The notes under the pieces were generated by a model, which searched no databases, was not told the DNA's origin, and saw nothing but the letters and a program-made list of their open reading frames with translations. From Clostridia bacterium (GTDB lineage Bacteria > Bacillota_A > Clostridia > Oscillospirales > CAG-272): a stretch of DNA of 6,500 bases. This document shows positions 4,660-6,500 of this stretch, one piece after another. The stretch lies in contig JAFQPF010000113.1 of assembly GCA_017411885.1 (NCBI GenBank), positions 1 to 6,500 of the forward strand, given 5' to 3'. Every line of letters starts with the position of its first letter. Position 1 is the stretch's first letter. A program made the position numbers and the translations under genes.

Positions 4660-6348
4660 TTACTGATCTTCAATAATCTCTTCGATATACGAGTTCTTTT
4701 TTGCCGAAGACACCGTTTCAATAAGAAGCGTGCTTTTATCAAGTCTTCCGCCCTCATATGAGTTAAATGCAGAAAGAAGCGCGTTAAAGGTCTCCTCTCC
4801 CGCAAGCATCATCGCGGCTATATCAGACTGGACTCTGATACGTATAGAGCCATCCTCTTGCGCGTATGCGCTTGCCTCTTCAAGAAATGCGCTTTCAAGC
4901 GTATACAATGCGCCAAAGCTTCTCACTACCTCGGGGAAATAGGGCACCGATTTAAGTCTTCGCACCTCACGCGGATCATTCGAAGCAATCTTTTTTTCTT
5001 CAGTCTTAAACGCTTCTGCTTTTTCACCTGACGGCTCATCCTTTTTGCCCGGAACCGCGCCTATGACCGGCGGTTCGGGCATCGGCTCGTAAATATGAGC
5101 CGATCTTTTTTTTACCTCGGCAGGCTTTGCTTCTGCCGCCTTGACAGGCTCAGCCACAGAACCGTCCTTCGGTGTGCTTGCCCTTGCAGGCACGCCTGAT
5201 TCAAGTGCACGCTCAAGCGCCGCAACACGCGCACTGAGCGCGTCAATGGTAGGTGAAAGCCTTTCGTCGCTCATTTTAACAAGCGCACATTCGGCAACCA
5301 GCCTTTTATTTGCTCCGTTGCGCTGCATGGATGCATACGCATCGTCAAGTATCTTGGTGTGATACACAAGTGTTTCGTTTGAAAATTCGTCGGCGATCGT
5401 CTTAAGGGTATTAAATCTTCCGTCTGAAAGATCAAGATATTCCTTTGCAGAGGATGACACCTTTATCACGAGCATATCTCTGTAAAAAGAGGTCAGCGCC
5501 TGCCAGAATACCGACATATCGCGTGATGACATATATATTTTCGAGGTTATGGCAAAAAGAGTGTCGAAATCGCGCCTTGCTATTGCTATCGCAGTTTTTT
5601 CCACGGCTTCACGGTCTCCCGTGCCTATAAGGCTTGCGACGATCTCCTCATCAACGCGCGCATCAGGCGCGCCGTTTGCACAAAGCTCAAGCAAACTTAT
5701 CGCATCACGCATACCGCCCTGAGCAATAGAGGCGATCGAAAACGCCGCTTCCCTTTCAAGCTCAAAGCCCTCCGCCTTTGCTATAGTTTCAAGTCTGTCG
5801 GCTATGACCGACGAGCTTATACGCCCGAAATCGAAGCGCTGACAGCGCGAAATTATCGTCGCCGGAAGCTTTTGAAGCTCTGTTGTCGCAAGAATGAATA
5901 TCACGTGAGCCGGCGGCTCCTCAAGCGTTTTTAACAGCGCATTGAAGGCACTCACCGAAAGCATATGCACCTCGTCCACTATATAAACACGGTATTTAAG
6001 CTCGCTTGGCAGGTAATTTACCTCGTCTCGGATATCTCTTATATTTGAAACGCCGTTATTACTCGCCGCGTCCATTTCGATTATATCGGTCGCCGTGCCT
6101 GCGTCTGCGCTTAAGCACGCCGCGCATTTTCCGCAGACCTTGCCGTTTTTATAATCAAGGCAGTTTACCGCCTTTGCAAAGATCTTCGCACAGCTGGTCT
6201 TTCCGGTTCCGCGGCTTCCGCAGAAAAGATACGCGTGGTTTATCCTGCCTGTTTCTATTTCGTTTTTAAGTATTGAGGTAACGTGGTCCTGACCGCACAC
6301 ATCATCAAAATCGCGCGGACGCCACTTCCTGTAAAGTGCCTGATGCAT
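4660..6348 (-). CDS. dnaX: DNA polymerase III subunits gamma and tau
   Basis: ATPase of the clamp loader; the full-length tau form also ties the loader to polymerase and helicase. The 562 aa are close to the B. subtilis length. In order: LYRKWRPRDFDDVCGQDHV (5-23); Walker A GSRGTGKT (44-51; the second residue is Ser where Pro is usual); zinc module C63, C72, C75, C78; DAASNNGV (93-100); Walker B VYIVDE (121-126); sensor/arginine-finger region ATIISRCQRFDF (163-174); lid and collar domains to about 370; a Lys/Pro/Glu/Ala-rich linker (about 385-455); and a C-terminal domain (about 458-562). The ATG follows GAAAGGGG (6359-6366) by 10 nt. It lies 31 nt downstream of a pspC-like gene and heads ybaB-recR. 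Two A-rich heptamers in the linker could yield a short gamma form. Confidence 0.98.
   Translation of the reverse strand: MHQALYRKWRPRDFDDVCGQDHVTSILKNEIETGRINHAYLFCGSRGTGKTSCAKIFAKAVNCLDYKNGKVCGKCAACLSADAGTATDIIEMDAASNNGVSNIRDIRDEVNYLPSELKYRVYIVDEVHMLSVSAFNALLKTLEEPPAHVIFILATTELQKLPATIISRCQRFDFGRISSSVIADRLETIAKAEGFELEREAAFSIASIAQGGMRDAISLLELCANGAPDARVDEEIVASLIGTGDREAVEKTAIAIARRDFDTLFAITSKIYMSSRDMSVFWQALTSFYRDMLVIKVSSSAKEYLDLSDGRFNTLKTIADEFSNETLVYHTKILDDAYASMQRNGANKRLVAECALVKMSDERLSPTIDALSARVAALERALESGVPARASTPKDGSVAEPVKAAEAKPAEVKKRSAHIYEPMPEPPVIGAVPGKKDEPSGEKAEAFKTEEKKIASNDPREVRRLKSVPYFPEVVRSFGALYTLESAFLEEASAYAQEDGSIRIRVQSDIAAMMLAGEETFNALLSAFNSYEGGRLDKSTLLIETVSSAKKNSYIEEIIEDQ
4976..4997 (-). 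promoter_or_regulatory. Candidate dnaX frameshift signal 2 (A AAA AAG)
   Basis: The coding strand reads GAA AAA AAG at residues 451-453, which places the heptamer A AAA AAG (4996-4990), the same as at the E. coli dnaX site, in the correct phase. A -1 shift meets a TGA (4978-4976) after four codons, giving about 457 residues. No strong hairpin or well-placed Shine-Dalgarno accompanies it, only a 5-bp CTTCG/CGAAG pairing downstream. Confidence 0.25.
5036..5118 (-). promoter_or_regulatory. Candidate dnaX frameshift signal 1 (A8 run plus hairpin)
   Basis: On the coding strand an A8 run (5113-5106), read GTA AAA AAA AGA at residues 412-415, contains the -1 slippery heptamer A AAA AAA. A perfect 8-bp hairpin follows almost at once: ATCGGCTC (5104-5097), 8-nt loop, GAGCCGAT (5088-5081). 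A GAGGT (5118-5114) directly precedes the run. A -1 shift would add 23 codons and stop at a TGA (5038-5036), giving about 437 residues, near the size of E. coli gamma. The spacing from heptamer to hairpin (2 nt) is shorter than typical. Confidence 0.4.
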
Positions 6349-6358
6349 ACGCAGTCAG

Positions 6359-6366
6359 CCCCTTTC
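6359..6366 (-). promoter_or_regulatory. Ribosome binding site of dnaX
   Basis: GAAAGGGG on the minus strand lies 10 nt before the ATG at 6348. It supports this start, which also agrees with the usual beginning of DnaX proteins (few residues before the LYRKWRP motif). Confidence 0.7.
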
Positions 6367-6379
6367 GTTTTGATTTTTC

Positions 6380-6500
6380 TTACATTTCAGGCTCGTTTGG
6401 CATAACAAGTGCCGCAATTATGTATGCAAGAAGACCTGCGCCTGCAAAAACGATCAACAACACGAGCGCAAGACGCACTATTTTGGAATCGATTTCAAAA
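6380..6500 (-). CDS. PspC-domain membrane protein, 3' end only
   Basis: The last 39 codons and TAA stop (6382-6380) of a gene that enters from beyond the window. The sequence FEIDSKIVRLALVLLIVFAG, a further glycine-rich stretch, LLAYIIAALVMPNEP and a short tail is the C-terminal half of a PspC domain, where the usual consensus is a D..lvRl.f.l..l..g.g...Yi.l.li.P. pattern. PspC proteins are small inner-membrane proteins linked to envelope stress in Gram-negatives; in Clostridia short stand-alone versions of unknown role are common. One membrane segment is visible (about residues 8-33 of the fragment). It lies 31 nt before dnaX on the same strand, so it is probably co-transcribed with it, which would place the operon promoter outside the window. 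Confidence 0.82.
   Translation of the reverse strand, partial: FEIDSKIVRLALVLLIVFAGAGLLAYIIAALVMPNEPEM

Noticed and set aside
1..6500. Search for CRISPR arrays, tRNA/rRNA, SRP RNA upstream of dnaX, insertion sequences or attachment sites
   Set aside because: No spaced direct repeats, tRNA-like cloverleaf, transposase-like product or terminal repeats were seen; any SRP RNA gene would lie beyond the right edge.

Overview
The window looks like a chromosomal segment of a Gram-positive anaerobe of the class Clostridia (an Oscillospiraceae/Ruminococcaceae-like relative is my best guess, from protein style only). The grounds are the pspC-like / dnaX / ybaB / recR order, strong AGGAG-type ribosome binding sites, a Clostridia-style XRE regulator, and surface proteins of the TasA/SipW type. 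No mobile element, rRNA, tRNA or CRISPR array is visible.

Left half (1-2973, all minus strand, transcribed right to left): a compact four-gene surface or secretion operon. Its order of transcription is (i) a 514-aa two-membrane-segment protein with a TasA-like beta domain, Gly-rich and Asp/Ser/Thr-rich stalks and an SQTGD sorting-like C-terminus; (ii) a 187-aa membrane-anchored TasA/camelysin-like protein; (iii) an 81-aa zinc-ribbon protein; (iv) an ER/SipW-type (Ser-His) signal peptidase with a C-terminal coiled coil, cut by the window edge. Genes overlap or are separated by no more than 15 nt, and a near-consensus promoter lies at 3040-3069. The peptidase plausibly processes the two upstream proteins, but that is inference from linkage.

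Middle (2974-3412): an AT-rich divergent intergenic region with the operon promoter, a palindrome in the operon leader, and a second palindrome that contains the -10 box of a small plus-strand XRE-family regulator (3413-3625). A bidirectional terminator fills the 46-nt gap between this gene and recR.

Right half (3672-6500, minus strand): a housekeeping replication/repair operon of pspC-like (3' end only), dnaX, ybaB and recR. DnaX loads the sliding clamp, RecR is the RecFOR partner in gap repair, and YbaB is a nucleoid-associated protein normally found between them. dnaX carries two A-rich in-frame heptamers, one followed immediately by a perfect 8-bp hairpin, that could produce a shorter gamma-like product by frameshifting.

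The most interesting material is the linked TasA-like / zinc-ribbon / variant signal peptidase operon and the putative dnaX frameshift signals.
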